A stretch of 64,000 nt of DNA from contig NC_045441.1 in NCBI RefSeq assembly GCF_002776525.5, positions 84,460,918 to 84,524,917 on the forward strand, given 5' to 3'. The position numbers were made by a program, and so were the translations under genes. Source of the DNA: Piliocolobus tephrosceles. Taxonomy: Eukaryota; Chordata; Mammalia; Primates; Cercopithecidae. The notes beneath the pieces were generated by a model that saw only the letters and a list, made by a program, of their open reading frames with translations, was not told the DNA's origin and did no database searches. Position 1 is the stretch's first letter. The number at the start of each line of letters is the position of its first letter. Shown piece after piece: positions 63,846 to 64,000 of this stretch.

Positions 63846-64000
63846 TATTTGGTAGACTCACCAAAACAATACATGATAGTTTTTTTTGGTGGGTGATTGG
63901 ATAGATTTTAAACTACTTATTCAATTTGTTAAATGGCTATATATCTATCAGTTTTGATAAACAGTATTTATAAAAATTCTTTGTTTTGCAAAGTATTATC

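Larger units (their letters stand above)
60815..64000 (-). other. RUNDC3B: RUNDC3B intron, partial (extends past window)
   Basis: The 3' part of the next upstream intron ends at acceptor TTTCCAG (up to 60815). It carries a MIR (61205-61450), an L1M antisense fragment (about 61960-62540) and a Tigger-family DNA transposon (62642-63845). The segment 61450-61950 resembles a very old L1 or HAL1-type sequence in antisense, with low confidence. 63850-64000 shows nothing. Confidence 0.75.

Overview
This is a window of primate nuclear DNA: AT-rich, dense in Alu, LINE-1 and LTR elements, with one spliced gene. Two young AluY copies (33130-33445 and 54548-54842) carry changes I associate with Old World monkey Alu subfamilies ('ggctcaagcctg' where the human consensus has 'ggctcacgcctg', plus 'gatccg', 'gactctgcctc' and 'ggcgaggtgg'). 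I therefore infer a cercopithecid such as a macaque, baboon or guenon.

The only protein-coding gene I can support lies on the minus strand. It is the 3' end of RUNDC3B, a RUN-domain protein. Four coding exons are visible in transcript order: 60814-60657, 30346-30200, 21564-21443 and 2438-2293. The stop codon is at 2295-2293 and the 3' UTR runs toward base 1. All splice sites are GT-AG, and the phases join without a break to give the last 190 residues: a coiled coil, a linker and a Ser/Thr-rich tail. The RUN domain lies beyond base 64000.

The rest is intron. The intron at 2439-21442 holds an old L1 split by a younger, internally rearranged L1 that contains a 10-N assembly gap, then an antisense L1 carrying an Alu, an odd L1/Alu composite and a nearly complete MaLR element, then L1 and L2 fragments. 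The intron at 21565-30199 holds five features of note: an inverted Alu pair, two more Alus, a palindromic repeat cluster and a solo LTR. The 30 kb intron at 30347-60656 carries nine further Alus and two old near-full-length L1s in opposite orientation. The antisense one is interrupted by two Alus and a solo LTR; the sense one retains a 20-bp target-site duplication and contains a 57-bp Z-DNA-prone tract. The partial intron at 60815-64000 has MIR, L1M and a Tigger-family DNA transposon with intact TA duplications.

No tRNA, rRNA, CRISPR array, operon or new multigene system is visible. The more interesting observations are structural: an ORF1-derived filler segment inside L1 ORF2, an ORF0-like antisense ORF pointing at the last RUNDC3B exon, a frame-neutral cassette-like exon, a (UG)15 tract just after a 5' splice site, and a likely misassembled overlap at the N gap.
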